Both the position numbers and the translations under genes were made by a program. This document shows positions 25,828 to 35,207 of a DNA stretch of 64,000 bases, piece after piece; the first letter of the stretch is position 1, and each line of letters opens with the position of its first letter. The stretch comes from Acidobacteriota bacterium (GTDB lineage Bacteria > Acidobacteriota > Terriglobia > Acidiferrales > UBA7541). Under the pieces are notes generated by a model, which saw only the letters and a program-made list of their open reading frames with translations, had not been told where the DNA came from and did no database searches. Where the stretch lies: the NCBI GenBank assembly GCA_003225295.1, contig QHYZ01000081.1:62001-126000 (forward strand), written 5' to 3'.

Positions 25828-26597
25828 TGCGCTTCCTTGTCCGCCATGTCACGCGTTCCTTCGTCAAATTCGCGCATGGCATCCATCATAAGGTCGGTGG
25901 CCGAGCGCAGCACGGTGCGCTGTGACGACCTAGTTCCGTAGGTAAATTTGTAGACGCCTTCGTTGGTGTTTCCACAGCTCTTCAAAATGTGAATCACGGC
26001 TTCATCGCCAAACAGATTGCCGCACTCCGCGTGGGCGATCTCTCCCGCGTCGTAGAACAGCACCCCGTCGGTCGCGCTTGCGTTGATGTGCAACGCGCCC
26101 GTCTGGTGTGCGTGCCCTAGCATCTGCATGACGCCCGTGAGGTCGTGGTGCGTCAAATTGCCGCTGAGGCTTGTGTCTGACTGGGAAAGCATCTGCGTGG
26201 GTTGAAACCCCTCTGCTTTGCTGACGATGATCTGTTTCACATGCGCGGCAATGACCGCGGGTTGCCTGTTGCGGTCGATGTAATCGTCGCAGCCCGCCTG
26301 AAATGCTTCCATCAACGCGCGCTGGCTTCCGTCGCCGAGTGCGATAACAGGCAGATTGGCATTTTTTGAGTCCGCGTGAATGATTCTGGCAATCTCCAGC
26401 GCGCCCATCTCCCGCATATTCGTCGCGCAGAGAATAGCGGATGGCGCATCGTATTCAAGCGTAGTAAGCGCGAAAGCCGCTTGGGTACTGGAGACGACCT
26501 CAAACCCTTCGCGCTTCAATGCATCGCCTAGGCGCTTTGCAAAATACACGTTGCTGTCGATGAGAAGAACCTTGACGGCACGTCCGGCGGGAATCAT
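25824..26597 (-). CDS. Degenerate receiver fused to DUF4388
   Basis: A 257-residue protein. The N-terminal domain has the receiver fold (VKVLLIDSNVYFAKRLGDAL), but the phosphoacceptor Asp is replaced: ILCATNMREMG occupies the place of LLDxxMPxxDG. The partner acid pair is reduced to one Asp. The C-terminal half (about 145-250) matches DUF4388 (SGNLTHHDLTGVMQMLG, then TGALHI). DUF4388 proteins often act in gliding or chemosensory signalling. It is probably not phosphorylated and works as a scaffold (inference). It overlaps neighbours on both sides by 4 nt. Confidence 0.75.
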   Translation of the reverse strand: MIPAGRAVKVLLIDSNVYFAKRLGDALKREGFEVVSSTQAAFALTTLEYDAPSAILCATNMREMGALEIARIIHADSKNANLPVIALGDGSQRALMEAFQAGCDDYIDRNRQPAVIAAHVKQIIVSKAEGFQPTQMLSQSDTSLSGNLTHHDLTGVMQMLGHAHQTGALHINASATDGVLFYDAGEIAHAECGNLFGDEAVIHILKSCGNTNEGVYKFTYGTRSSQRTVLRSATDLMMDAMREFDEGTRDMADKEAQ

Positions 26598-27073
26598 GAC
26601 TGCGCCTCCGGTCGTTGCCGCCCCGCGGCTTCCGCGAGTGCTCGCTCGGGGCCAGGCGTGAGCGTGTCGATATTCAAGACTTCGATTACGTCACCGTCAT
26701 GCGATAGCCACCCGGCGACGTGAGGCGCATCGGATTCAACTGCCGCGGTCATCTCCGCATTGATCAGTTCGCATTCACCAGTGACCGGGATGGCCACCCA
26801 TTCCTTGTGTGCTTCGTAGTTGCGAACGACGATGAGGTAAAAACGGCGAGACGTCAAGCGCTTCCCCAGCAGCATTTCCGAAACGTCGCAGACCGGAACG
26901 ATCCGGCCACGTCGCAGGATCACGCCTTCCAGTTTCGGTGTTCGGTGTGGAAAACGAAAAACGCGGCTGGGGGCCACGAGCTCGGCAATCTCTTTCGCCG
27001 AAATGGCAAACCGCCGTTCGCCCAGCCGCAGCAGGACGAACGATTGCAGTTCGAGTTCGGTCGATACCGTCAT
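26594..27073 (-). CDS. CheW-like coupling protein
   Basis: A 159-residue single CheW domain. ELQSFVLLRLGERRFAIS opens the SH3-like fold, followed by VAPSRVFRFPHRTPKLEGVI and RGRIVPVCDVSEML, the classic CheW core. The long frame extending to 27700 is the antisense side of neighbouring genes, so the ATG at 27073 is used; it overlaps the preceding CheW-like gene by 4 nt. Second of two adjacent CheW-type genes, probably linking receptors to CheA. Confidence 0.88.
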   Translation of the reverse strand: MTVSTELELQSFVLLRLGERRFAISAKEIAELVAPSRVFRFPHRTPKLEGVILRRGRIVPVCDVSEMLLGKRLTSRRFYLIVVRNYEAHKEWVAIPVTGECELINAEMTAAVESDAPHVAGWLSHDGDVIEVLNIDTLTPGPERALAEAAGRQRPEAQS

Positions 27074-27603
27074 TGCGCGCAGCTTGTCCCCTCTGGATCC
27101 TCGCTTGCGAGTTTGTCCGCTTGCAAAAGAGCGGCATCGAGCAAAGCCAATTCTTCGGGTGACAAAAACCCTTCCGGATGCACCACCGGTACGACCGTCT
27201 GATCGAGTGCCGTCAGTCCGCGGTACCACTGCCGTTCTTCGTGGCAGAAGGAGAGTGGAAGAGCCTGGAGCCGCGACATAGTCGTCATCTTCTCGATGCC
27301 ATCGATCAAGAGGGCCGTGCGCGTCTGGCGCAGCACGAATAGCTGTGCTCCCTCCGCCGCATGCAATCCAAAATGCATGGCGCCGTTGACAATGAAAAGC
27401 GACCTGTCCCCACGCCGCAGGACGTGGCGAACTTTTCGAAGTCCGGGGGCACTGATTTCGGTCGCAGCGCCTGACATGCTGTCCGCGCTGCGCACTTCTT
27501 GCACCGAAGCTGAAGAGATGGCGAACAATTGTCCGCTGACACGGAAGAGAACGATCTGTTCCGTCCTTGCCGGGGTCGTCTTTGCTGGGGCCGCCAACCG
27601 CAT
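27070..27603 (-). CDS. Divergent CheW-like protein
   Basis: A 177-residue protein with a weaker CheW signature: EQIVLFRVSGQLFAISSASVQEV, then a basic segment, ALLIDGIEKMT, and a C-terminal VVPVVHPEGFL in place of the usual IDxxxL. The start ATG lies in the cheB stop (TAATG). The atypical core suggests a specialised coupling or competing adaptor protein. Confidence 0.78.
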   Translation of the reverse strand: MRLAAPAKTTPARTEQIVLFRVSGQLFAISSASVQEVRSADSMSGAATEISAPGLRKVRHVLRRGDRSLFIVNGAMHFGLHAAEGAQLFVLRQTRTALLIDGIEKMTTMSRLQALPLSFCHEERQWYRGLTALDQTVVPVVHPEGFLSPEELALLDAALLQADKLASEDPEGTSCAQ

Positions 27604-28727
27604 TAGCGAACTCCCGCGGGCGTTGTGCGGCAGATTCCGAGGACGCGCTTTTCGATGGCGGGGTAAATATCGTCGATGGAGAGCACCTGATCGACGGCAC
27701 CGGTTTTGATGGCCTCGGCAGGCATGCCGAAAATCACGGACGTGGCCTCGTCCTGTGCCAGCACCAGCCCGCCCGCTGTCTTGATGGCCTTCGCTCCCTG
27801 GGCTCCATCGTTGCCCATGCCGGTTAGAATGCCCGCAATGCTCAGTGGGCCGGCGAAGGCCGCAACCGATTCCATGGTAGCGTCAATACTCGGCAAATAG
27901 CCGTTAATTCGGCCGCTGGTCCCGTCAAGCTGGATTCGACCCGTCGGGGTAATGCGCAGATGCTGGCCGCCCGGACAGATGTAGAGTGTTCCCGGCTGAA
28001 GCGACTCATTGGCTTCCGCCTCTTTCACGCGGATTCCAGTGAATTCGGCGAGCTGCGTGGCGTACTGCGTCGTGAATGCCGCGGGCATGTGCTGCACCAG
28101 AATTACCGCGGCAGGGAAGTCTCCGGTGAAACCCGGCGCGATGCGCATGACGGTGGCTGGCCCGCCTGTCGACGCTGCCAGCACGACTATCGGGAAGCGT
28201 TGGTCGAGCCCGGACATAGGCGAGGGACGGACGCGCACCGAGGCTGGTGCCGGAGTCTTGGATCCATTGGCATTCTGAATTGTCAAGGCCAGGCGTGACG
28301 CCGTGCGCACCACGCGCACTTTGGCCGCCATGCGCACTTTGCGCAGGAGCTCTTCTTTCACACTCTGCATGTCGAGGTCGATGGCGCTGGAGGGCTTGGC
28401 GACAAATTCAATCGCACCGAGTTCCAGTGCGCGAAGGGTGCTGGCTGCACCTTCGCGTGATTCAGAGCTGACGATGACGATCGGCCGCGGATTCGTAGTC
28501 ATGATTTCCGCGGTGGCTTGGAGTCCGTCCACGTGAGGCATATTGATGTCCATAGTGATGACATCGGGCTTGAGCGATTCCGCCAGCGCAACGGCCTCCC
28601 GGCCGTCTTTGGCGTTGCCCACAACCTGGAGTTGTTCGTCAGCGTTGAAAATCCCTTCGAGGACCTTGCGCATAAACAGGGAATCTTCCACGACGAGCAC
28701 GCGAATCTTTTTGTTGGGGGTCGCCAT
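27603..28727 (-). CDS. cheB: Chemotaxis methylesterase CheB (operon 1)
   Basis: A 374-residue receiver-methylesterase that removes methyl groups from glutamates of MCPs and is activated by phosphorylation. Receiver: VVEDSLFMRKVL, DVITMDINMPHVDG. Methylesterase triad: Ser in VVLAASTGGPATV, His in VQHMPAAF, Asp in LTGMGNDGAQG. It starts 7 nt after the cheA stop. Confidence 0.94.
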   Translation of the reverse strand: MATPNKKIRVLVVEDSLFMRKVLEGIFNADEQLQVVGNAKDGREAVALAESLKPDVITMDINMPHVDGLQATAEIMTTNPRPIVIVSSESREGAASTLRALELGAIEFVAKPSSAIDLDMQSVKEELLRKVRMAAKVRVVRTASRLALTIQNANGSKTPAPASVRVRPSPMSGLDQRFPIVVLAASTGGPATVMRIAPGFTGDFPAAVILVQHMPAAFTTQYATQLAEFTGIRVKEAEANESLQPGTLYICPGGQHLRITPTGRIQLDGTSGRINGYLPSIDATMESVAAFAGPLSIAGILTGMGNDGAQGAKAIKTAGGLVLAQDEATSVIFGMPAEAIKTGAVDQVLSIDDIYPAIEKRVLGICRTTPAGVR

Positions 28728-28734
28728 CGTTTGT

Positions 28735-31722
28735 TTACCCCACCGGCGCGACGGGGCGCGGCGCCTCCGTTCCTATGAGTTGTTCGACCGCCGCGATCAG
28801 TTGATCCTCCTGGACCGGCTTGGTCAGGAATGCCGCGGCGCCTTCCTTCATCGCCCGATCACGATGCTTTGCCCCCGCGCGCGACGTAACGACCATCACG
28901 GGAATTCGCCGCGTCGAGGGGCTCTGGCGCAATTGCACCATCAATTCGTAGCCGGTCATGCGCGGCATTTCGAGATCGGTTATGACCAGATGGCAGCCGT
29001 GCTGCGTCACCAGTTCGGCGGCTTGGAGTCCATCCGCCGCCAGTTCCACCCGGTATCCGTTCTTCTCCAGCATTCGGCCGACGAATTTGCGCACGCTGAT
29101 GGAATCGTCGGCCACCACGATCACGCGCTCTTGCTCGACGCGGTCGATGGCCTCGGAAGGAATGCTTCCGCGCGCAATGGCCATCGAGCCCGGCGCAAAG
29201 ATTCGCGCGGCGCTGGCGCTTGCCTGTATCGGCCGGTGCTCGCTTGGTTCTGTCGCCACCATGCGGTTCAGGTCGATCAAAAGAATAAGGCTGCCATCAG
29301 GCGCGATGGTCGTGCCAGGAAAGAGTTTCACGCGGCGCAGGTACTCGCCCAGGTTCTTGATGACGATTTCGTCCTTGCCCAGGACTTCTTCCACGACCAG
29401 GCCGATCTTCCGGTTTCCGGCATTTGCCACCACCATCCGGAAGTATCCATTGATCGGTTCAAGCGGCGGCAAACCTAGATAGGTATCCAATCGCACTACC
29501 TCGGTGACGACGTCGCGCACCTTGGTCAGCAGTTTTCCGCCGATGTCCTCGATTTCATCGGCGCGCAGGCGGCGGATTTCCTCAACGACTGCCAATGGCA
29601 GCGCGAAATTGGTCGTGCCGCAACGCACGAACAGAGCCGGAGAGATAATCAGGGTGAGGGGAACCTTGAGCGTAAACTTCGTGCCCTTGCCGCTCGTGCT
29701 CTGGATATCGATTTCGCCGTTCAGCGTGTTCAGGTTTGCCCGCACCACATCGAGCCCGACTCCACGCCCGGCGAGTTCCGTTTTGACGGGTGCAGTCGAG
29801 AACCCCGGATGGAAGAGTATCTCCCGAAGATCGCGTTCCGTCAGCCGGTCGGCGGTCTCCTCGGAAAGAAGCCCGCGTTCGATCGCGCTTTGCTTCACGC
29901 GCTGGTAATTGATTCCACCGCCGTCATCTTCGACCTCGATGTAAATGTGGTTCCCGCGGTGGTAGGCGCGCAGCATGATCTTCCCGGTGGACGATTTGCC
30001 AGCGGCGACGCGGTCGCTGCCGTGCTCGATGCCGTGCGCCACGGAGTTGCGCACCAGATGTACGAGCGGATCGGAAATCTGCTGAATGATATTGTTGTCC
30101 AGCTCGGTTTCGCTTCCGGAAAGATCCAGCTCGACATGCTTGCCGGTTGAGTTTGCCGCATCGCGAACGGCACGCGACAATCGCGAATACAGCGTGCCGA
30201 TCGGGACCATTCGCGCCGCGGTAATCTCGTCTTGTAGATGATGCGCCAGCTTCGTGAATTCGTCGATATCGCCTTCGACGCGCCCGATAAACCCTTCCAG
30301 TTGCGAGAGTACCTCGTTGACGTCCGCCGAGATCTCGGCCATCGACCGCGACAAAATATTGAAGTCGTCGTAGCGATCCATTTCCAATTCGCTGAATTCG
30401 GACCAGAACGACGTGTCGCCTGCCGCGGCACTCGTAAGCATCTTTGGAGTGGGCTCGGGATTCCAGGGCCCCTGGGCGGTGCGGTTGTTGCTGATGCGGT
30501 TAAATTCGTACTTTTCCTGAAACTCAGCGACTTTGCCCTGCAGCCGCTCTTTTGAAAAGCTCAGCGTATCGACGAGCTTTTCGAGTTCCGCCACGCGGCC
30601 GACCATGCGCGTACGATTAATGACCAATTCACCGACCGTATTCATCATGCGGTCGAGTCGGGCCAGCGCAATGCGAACCGATTTGACGGTCGAAGGGCCG
30701 CCTGCCGGTTGTTGTTTCGCGGCCTTCTTTGCCGGTCCCGCGATTTGTGATGTGGATTCTGTTCCTTTGCTATGTCGAGGCTCCGCTGCCCCAGCTGATT
30801 CGACAGAGGCCTCGGCTTCTTCAGGTTCAAGCGGAGCAAACTCTCTAATGCGGCCCAGCAGGGAATCGACGCCAGTCCGCATTTCAACTTCGTCGGCCCA
30901 CTGCCGGTGGAGCGTCTTCTTCAGAGCGTCCACGGACTCAAGACACAAATCCACCACTGCAGGCGATGGTTCAATCTCTCCATCGCGCAAACGGCCGATC
31001 AAATCCTCGACGCAATGGGCAATCGCTCCCAGTCTCTTGAGCCCGACTTGCGCCGCCGAACCCTTGACCGTGTGAATCGCGCGAAACAGCTTGTTTATTT
31101 CTTCCGGATTGTTATTGCCTTCCAGAGAAATAAGGCAATCACTGACTACCTGTAGATGCTCCTCCGCTTCCGGCTGGAAGAATTCAAGGATTTCGTCCGG
31201 CACCTCATCGTCCGGCGGCAGCGCGTCAAAGTAAGAGCCCGTTGGTGCTGCCGCAACGGGCGCGTTGATCTCCTCGGCGGCAAACCGTTCACGCGCTTCC
31301 GGCTGGGAAAGGTTCAGCGGGGGCGGTTCCGTGGGGAATGCGAAGCGATAGCGCTCCTTGAAATCGGCAATATCATCGAGAGTCTCTTTGCCGGTGTCGC
31401 TAATTTCCAGGAGATCGGTTTCCAGCAGCGAAATTCCATCCGAAAGAAATTCCGTCAACGGTCCATGTAGATCGCCGCCGAGAGGCGCGTTGAGCGCGTA
31501 TTGAAAGACGTGTGCCAGTTTCCCGGCAATTTCGGAGAATCGCGGAAATCCATAGCTCGCCGACGTGCCGCCCAACGTGTGGGCCGAGATGTAAAGCCGT
31601 TCCAGGTCTTCTCGTCGCGGCGCCACGTCCTGAAGCACGCTCACGTATTCCCGCAAATATTGCAGGTTCTCCGAGGCTTCTTGGAGGAACACCTCGATGG
31701 CTTCGCGGTCCAACGTGCTCAC
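28735..31722 (-). CDS. cheA: Hybrid CheA histidine kinase with C-terminal receiver (ChpA/PilL-like)
   Basis: About 995 residues. Two Hpt domains: the first has SAHTLGGTSASYG, the second has AIHTVKGSAAQVGL with the normal phospho-His. An unusually long dimerisation helix region follows, then the ATPase (HLVRNSVAHGIEHG, VEDDGGGIN, GRGVGLDVV), a CheW-like domain and a receiver (VVADDSISVRKFVG, VITDLEMPRMTG). The architecture resembles ChpA of twitching systems rather than flagellar CheA. The GTG at 31722 forms a GTGA overlap with the cheR stop; the earlier frame start at 31791 would overlap by 73 nt. Confidence 0.93.
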   Translation of the reverse strand: MSTLDREAIEVFLQEASENLQYLREYVSVLQDVAPRREDLERLYISAHTLGGTSASYGFPRFSEIAGKLAHVFQYALNAPLGGDLHGPLTEFLSDGISLLETDLLEISDTGKETLDDIADFKERYRFAFPTEPPPLNLSQPEARERFAAEEINAPVAAAPTGSYFDALPPDDEVPDEILEFFQPEAEEHLQVVSDCLISLEGNNNPEEINKLFRAIHTVKGSAAQVGLKRLGAIAHCVEDLIGRLRDGEIEPSPAVVDLCLESVDALKKTLHRQWADEVEMRTGVDSLLGRIREFAPLEPEEAEASVESAGAAEPRHSKGTESTSQIAGPAKKAAKQQPAGGPSTVKSVRIALARLDRMMNTVGELVINRTRMVGRVAELEKLVDTLSFSKERLQGKVAEFQEKYEFNRISNNRTAQGPWNPEPTPKMLTSAAAGDTSFWSEFSELEMDRYDDFNILSRSMAEISADVNEVLSQLEGFIGRVEGDIDEFTKLAHHLQDEITAARMVPIGTLYSRLSRAVRDAANSTGKHVELDLSGSETELDNNIIQQISDPLVHLVRNSVAHGIEHGSDRVAAGKSSTGKIMLRAYHRGNHIYIEVEDDGGGINYQRVKQSAIERGLLSEETADRLTERDLREILFHPGFSTAPVKTELAGRGVGLDVVRANLNTLNGEIDIQSTSGKGTKFTLKVPLTLIISPALFVRCGTTNFALPLAVVEEIRRLRADEIEDIGGKLLTKVRDVVTEVVRLDTYLGLPPLEPINGYFRMVVANAGNRKIGLVVEEVLGKDEIVIKNLGEYLRRVKLFPGTTIAPDGSLILLIDLNRMVATEPSEHRPIQASASAARIFAPGSMAIARGSIPSEAIDRVEQERVIVVADDSISVRKFVGRMLEKNGYRVELAADGLQAAELVTQHGCHLVITDLEMPRMTGYELMVQLRQSPSTRRIPVMVVTSRAGAKHRDRAMKEGAAAFLTKPVQEDQLIAAVEQLIGTEAPRPVAPVG

Positions 31723-32603
31723 GCCCGTCCCTCCGCCACGAGTTCCGGCTTCTGCAATTCGTCCGCTGTCGGCTTCCGGTAGAGAATGCAATCGTTCAAA
31801 ACGATGGCCTGGAACTTCACCGGCATCTTGGAGATCGACTCCGAGTGACCGAGGAACAGATATCCGCCCGGTTCCAGCGTGTCGTAAAACCGTTGCACCA
31901 GCGAACGCCGGCGCTCTTCCGAAAAATAGATCAGCACGTTCATGCAGAAAATCATGTCCATGCGGCCAACGTACACCGTCGCAGCAAGGTTCATTTGTGC
32001 AAACGAAACCATCTTGCGCAGCCGTGGCTTTACCTGATGTCCGCCGCTTACCTCCGTAAAGTGGTTGGCCAGCTGTCTTTCGTTCACGCTGGCAATACTG
32101 CGTCCTTTGTAGGTTCCCCGTTCGGCGTGCTTCAGGGCGTGCCTTCCGACATCGGTTGCAAGTATTTCCACGTTCCAGGCATCCGCGAAGGACAGCGAAT
32201 CCGCGATGGTGATGCCGATCGAATAGGGCTCTTCACCCGTTGAGCAACCGGCGCTCCAGATCCTGAGCGTCCGGGGATTGTTCCAGAACTTCTTGGTATG
32301 CAACTCGGGCAGCACGCGCTTCTCGAATGCTTGGTACACGCCGGGATACCGGAAGAAGCTGGTTTCCTGCGTCAGCAGCCGCTCCAGTAGGCCCTCGTAT
32401 TCGATGTTGGATTTGCGCATAGCCCGGAGGAGTTCCGTGCCGCGCTCGATTCCTTTTGCGCGCAGATGTTCCCGCACACGTGTAGAGAAGAACCGCTCGC
32501 GCGATTCATCGAAGCAAATTCCGGTCCGCTCTTCGATCAACATGCGAATTTCGCTCAGCTCGTGTTCGCTCAGCCCTTCCACATGTCCCTGGCGTTCGTT
32601 CAT
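31719..32603 (-). CDS. cheR: MCP methyltransferase CheR (operon 1)
   Basis: A 294-residue SAM-dependent methyltransferase that methylates glutamates on MCPs. It has the N-terminal helical CheR domain (IRMLIEERTGICFDESRE), the NEXTSFFR-like TQETSFFRYP, the SAM loop IWSAGCSTGEEPYSI and MIFCMNVLIYFSEE. It lies between mcp and cheA and overlaps cheA by 4 nt. Confidence 0.94.
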   Translation of the reverse strand: MNERQGHVEGLSEHELSEIRMLIEERTGICFDESRERFFSTRVREHLRAKGIERGTELLRAMRKSNIEYEGLLERLLTQETSFFRYPGVYQAFEKRVLPELHTKKFWNNPRTLRIWSAGCSTGEEPYSIGITIADSLSFADAWNVEILATDVGRHALKHAERGTYKGRSIASVNERQLANHFTEVSGGHQVKPRLRKMVSFAQMNLAATVYVGRMDMIFCMNVLIYFSEERRRSLVQRFYDTLEPGGYLFLGHSESISKMPVKFQAIVLNDCILYRKPTADELQKPELVAEGRA

Positions 32604-32666
32604 CGTGCTCCCGTTGTACGGGCCTCGCTTTTACTTTCGCCGCCTGGCGATGCAGGGCGTCACTGC

Positions 32667-34097
32667 CTAACGGAGTGCGCCTGCCGGGACGGACCGCTCG
32701 GAATCTTCATGTGCCCCCGCCGCTTTGGAGGATGCGCGGAATTGCGCCAGCCCTTCGTTCAATTGATCCGACAGCTTGACGAGCTGGCTTACCGTTGCTA
32801 CCGTGCCACGCGTTCCTTGCGAAGTCTGCCGCGTAATGCTGGAAATAATTTGCATGGCGTGCGCAACTCCTTCTGTTCCGCGCACCTGCTGTTTCGAAGC
32901 CAGCGAGATTTCCTGTACGAGTTCCGCCGACTGGCGCACCACGTTGGAAATGGCATCCAGCGCGCGGCCTGCCTGATCGGCAAGTTGCGCGCCGCCTTCC
33001 ACTTCCTTAGTGCCTTCTTCCATGACCACAACCGCTTCGTTGGTCTCTGCTTGAATGGCCTTGATCAGCGCCGCGATATCCTTCGTCGCACTGCGGCTGT
33101 GTTCGGCGAGCTTTCGGACTTCGTCGGCCACCACCGCAAACCCTCGGCCCGCCTCACCCGCGCGTGCTGCTTCGATGGCCGCGTTCAACGCCAGCAGGTT
33201 CGTTTGTTCGGTGATGTCGTTAATGACGTTGATGATTTCCGAAATTTCCAGGGAGCGGTCGCCGAGAGATTTGATCTTCTTGGCGGTCGCCTGCACCGAA
33301 GCGCGAATGCGTTGCATGCCCTCGAGTGTGTCGCGGACCGCGCGGTTGCCCTGTTCGGCGGCATCCAGAGCGCGGCGTGCCGCTTCGGCGCTCGCTTCGG
33401 CGTTGTTCGAGACCTGCTTCATCGAGACGGTCAGCTCTTCAACGGCGCTCGACGTGTTAGTAATTTCCTGGTCTTGCTGGGTGGCGCCCGCCTGCATTTC
33501 ATCGGCGGCCACCAGAATGTTGTTGGAGCACGCGGTCACTTCCATGGCCGCTTTGCGAACGCGCTCGAGAACCTTGGTGAAATTATCGAGCATGTAGTTG
33601 ATCGAATCAGTGACGTTTCCAAGCGCGTCGTTGGTCACCTTGCCGCGCTGCGACAGATCGCCTCGGGCGACCTGGTTGATGACACTTAGCAGGTCGGTGA
33701 TGCTGCGCTGCAGCGCGTCGTTGGCGTCCTGGTTGCTCGTTGCCTTGGTAACCTTGGCGACCACGCGATTCAGGTTTTCCGCAATGTAACCCAGTTCATC
33801 ACTCGAATTGACCTCCGCACGTGCGCGCGGATCGCCTGCCGCCAGCCGTTCGGAGAACTCCGCGAGAGCCTGCACCGGCCCCAGAAGCGCTCCGAACCGC
33901 CACGCGAGGATTAACGTCGTCACCAGCGCAAGCGCAACGGCGAAGAGCACCGTTCCCCCGGCTGGCGAACCAAAGTCGAGCAAGGACGCCTCACCGGCCT
34001 TCTTCCCGGCGCTGAAGGCGAGTCCGAGAACGATGAAGCCGACCACTCCGTTCAGCAGGACCAGGGTCCAAATTGTGGAACTCAATCGCGATTTCAT
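32667..34097 (-). CDS. Methyl-accepting protein, PilJ-like (operon 1)
   Basis: A 476-residue receptor with two membrane helices (about 8-27 and 48-66) separated by a loop of only about 20 residues, so it has almost no external sensor. A HAMP-like region follows, then the cytoplasmic signalling hairpin with the invariant tip [19 protein letters not shown]. Strong GGAGG before ATG 34097 sets the start; a TTG four codons earlier is less likely. It probably signals from an associated protein or from the membrane. Confidence 0.93.
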   Translation of the reverse strand: MKSRLSSTIWTLVLLNGVVGFIVLGLAFSAGKKAGEASLLDFGSPAGGTVLFAVALALVTTLILAWRFGALLGPVQALAEFSERLAAGDPRARAEVNSSDELGYIAENLNRVVAKVTKATSNQDANDALQRSITDLLSVINQVARGDLSQRGKVTNDALGNVTDSINYMLDNFTKVLERVRKAAMEVTACSNNILVAADEMQAGATQQDQEITNTSSAVEELTVSMKQVSNNAEASAEAARRALDAAEQGNRAVRDTLEGMQRIRASVQATAKKIKSLGDRSLEISEIINVINDITEQTNLLALNAAIEAARAGEAGRGFAVVADEVRKLAEHSRSATKDIAALIKAIQAETNEAVVVMEEGTKEVEGGAQLADQAGRALDAISNVVRQSAELVQEISLASKQQVRGTEGVAHAMQIISSITRQTSQGTRGTVATVSQLVKLSDQLNEGLAQFRASSKAAGAHEDSERSVPAGALR

Positions 34098-34158
34098 GCC
34101 ACCCTCCAAATCTCTTCCGCGGAGCCCGCGCCGTCGACCGGCGTCGTCTCCACAAAAC

Positions 34159-34686
34159 TCAAATGCTGGGCCCCGGAAAAACCTCGAGTAGCCGGCGCAA
34201 ATCGATCACCAGCGCCAGGCGGTCATCATGCCGCAGCATTCCGATGCAATGCGGCACGTTTTCCGGCGCTTGCTCGAGCAAATCCTCGGTGTTCACCGAA
34301 TAGGTTCCGATAACTTCGTCGGATGCGATGCCGATACGAAGGTCCTCGTGATGGTTCTCGACGCGCAGGGAAGCGACCACCACGTGCTTGGGCAGGAGGC
34401 CCGGCCGGCGTCCTTCCGTGATCGCAATGTCGATCAACGGCACGATGACGCCTCGTAAATTGAAAATTCCCACCAGGTATGCAGGGCCAAGTGGTAGCTT
34501 TGTCAGCAACGGCCAATCCAGCACTTCCTCGACGTCCAGAACTGGAAGGCAGAATCGCTCACGTCCGCTGCGGAAGACGCAATACTGCGACTCCGGCGGT
34601 CGCTCTTCGAGCGGCCCAAGAGCTTCGAGCAGATCGCCGGTATCGGCGTCTGCGGGAAGGGGTTCGAGATGGAAATCTTCGCTCAT
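34159..34686 (-). CDS. cheW: CheW coupling protein (operon 1)
   Basis: A 175-residue CheW. After an acidic N-terminal extension comes [22 protein letters not shown], then [20 protein letters not shown], the core motif of the family. It couples the receptor to CheA. The ATG at 34686 is preferred to a TTG two codons upstream. Located between cheY-like and mcp genes. Confidence 0.9.
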   Translation of the reverse strand: MSEDFHLEPLPADADTGDLLEALGPLEERPPESQYCVFRSGRERFCLPVLDVEEVLDWPLLTKLPLGPAYLVGIFNLRGVIVPLIDIAITEGRRPGLLPKHVVVASLRVENHHEDLRIGIASDEVIGTYSVNTEDLLEQAPENVPHCIGMLRHDDRLALVIDLRRLLEVFPGPSI

Positions 34687-34711
34687 CGCCAATTCTTTTC
34701 GTCAATAGCTC

Positions 34712-35074
34712 TCATGCAAACCGCCGCACGGCGCGAAGCAGGTCTTCCCGTGTGAAAGGCTTCGTCACGTATCCATCCGCGCCTTGCTGCTGGCCCCAAT
34801 ACTTGTCGCTCGCCGTATCCTTCGAGGTCACCAGGATTACCGGAATCATGTTGAACTCGGCGTTCCCCTTCAGGTCGCGGCAAATCTGAAATCCGTTCCG
34901 GTCGGGCATGACCACATCCAGGAGGATCACGCTGGGCCGCTCATTCGCAATGGTTTCCTCGACACGCTTGGGGTCGTGCAAGGCGATCGGCCAATAGCCC
35001 TCCTTTTCCAGCAAGCCTTGCATCAGCTTGACCTCAGCGGGGGAATCATCAACGATCAGAACTTTTTTGTGCAC
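34712..35074 (-). CDS. Single-domain response regulator (PilG/CheY-like)
   Basis: A 120-residue stand-alone receiver: KKVLIVDDSPAEVKLM, the phosphoacceptor Asp53 in ILLDVVMPDRNG, and Lys in VTKPFTREDL. The frame extends to 35290 over non-homologous sequence. The GTG at 35074 gives the normal receiver N-terminus and is preceded by GGAGAGAG. Likely the output or adaptation regulator of the operon. Confidence 0.88.
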   Translation of the reverse strand: MHKKVLIVDDSPAEVKLMQGLLEKEGYWPIALHDPKRVEETIANERPSVILLDVVMPDRNGFQICRDLKGNAEFNMIPVILVTSKDTASDKYWGQQQGADGYVTKPFTREDLLRAVRRFA

Positions 35075-35207
35075 AGCCGTGCTCTCTCCGTACTTGTCCA
35101 CCGAGCAGAGGTGCACGTCGGCAGCCAGCTTTTCGATTCTGCGTACGGTTGTGTCGTGTCGGGCTAACCAGTTATGAATGAACAGGTTGCAGCGCCCGGG
35201 GAGGGCC

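Noticed and set aside
32466-33689. 407-codon plus-strand frame opposite the operon-1 MCP and cheR genes
   Set aside because: The composition is that of an antisense shadow (His/Arg/Leu-rich) and the minus strand carries intact receptor and methyltransferase motifs.
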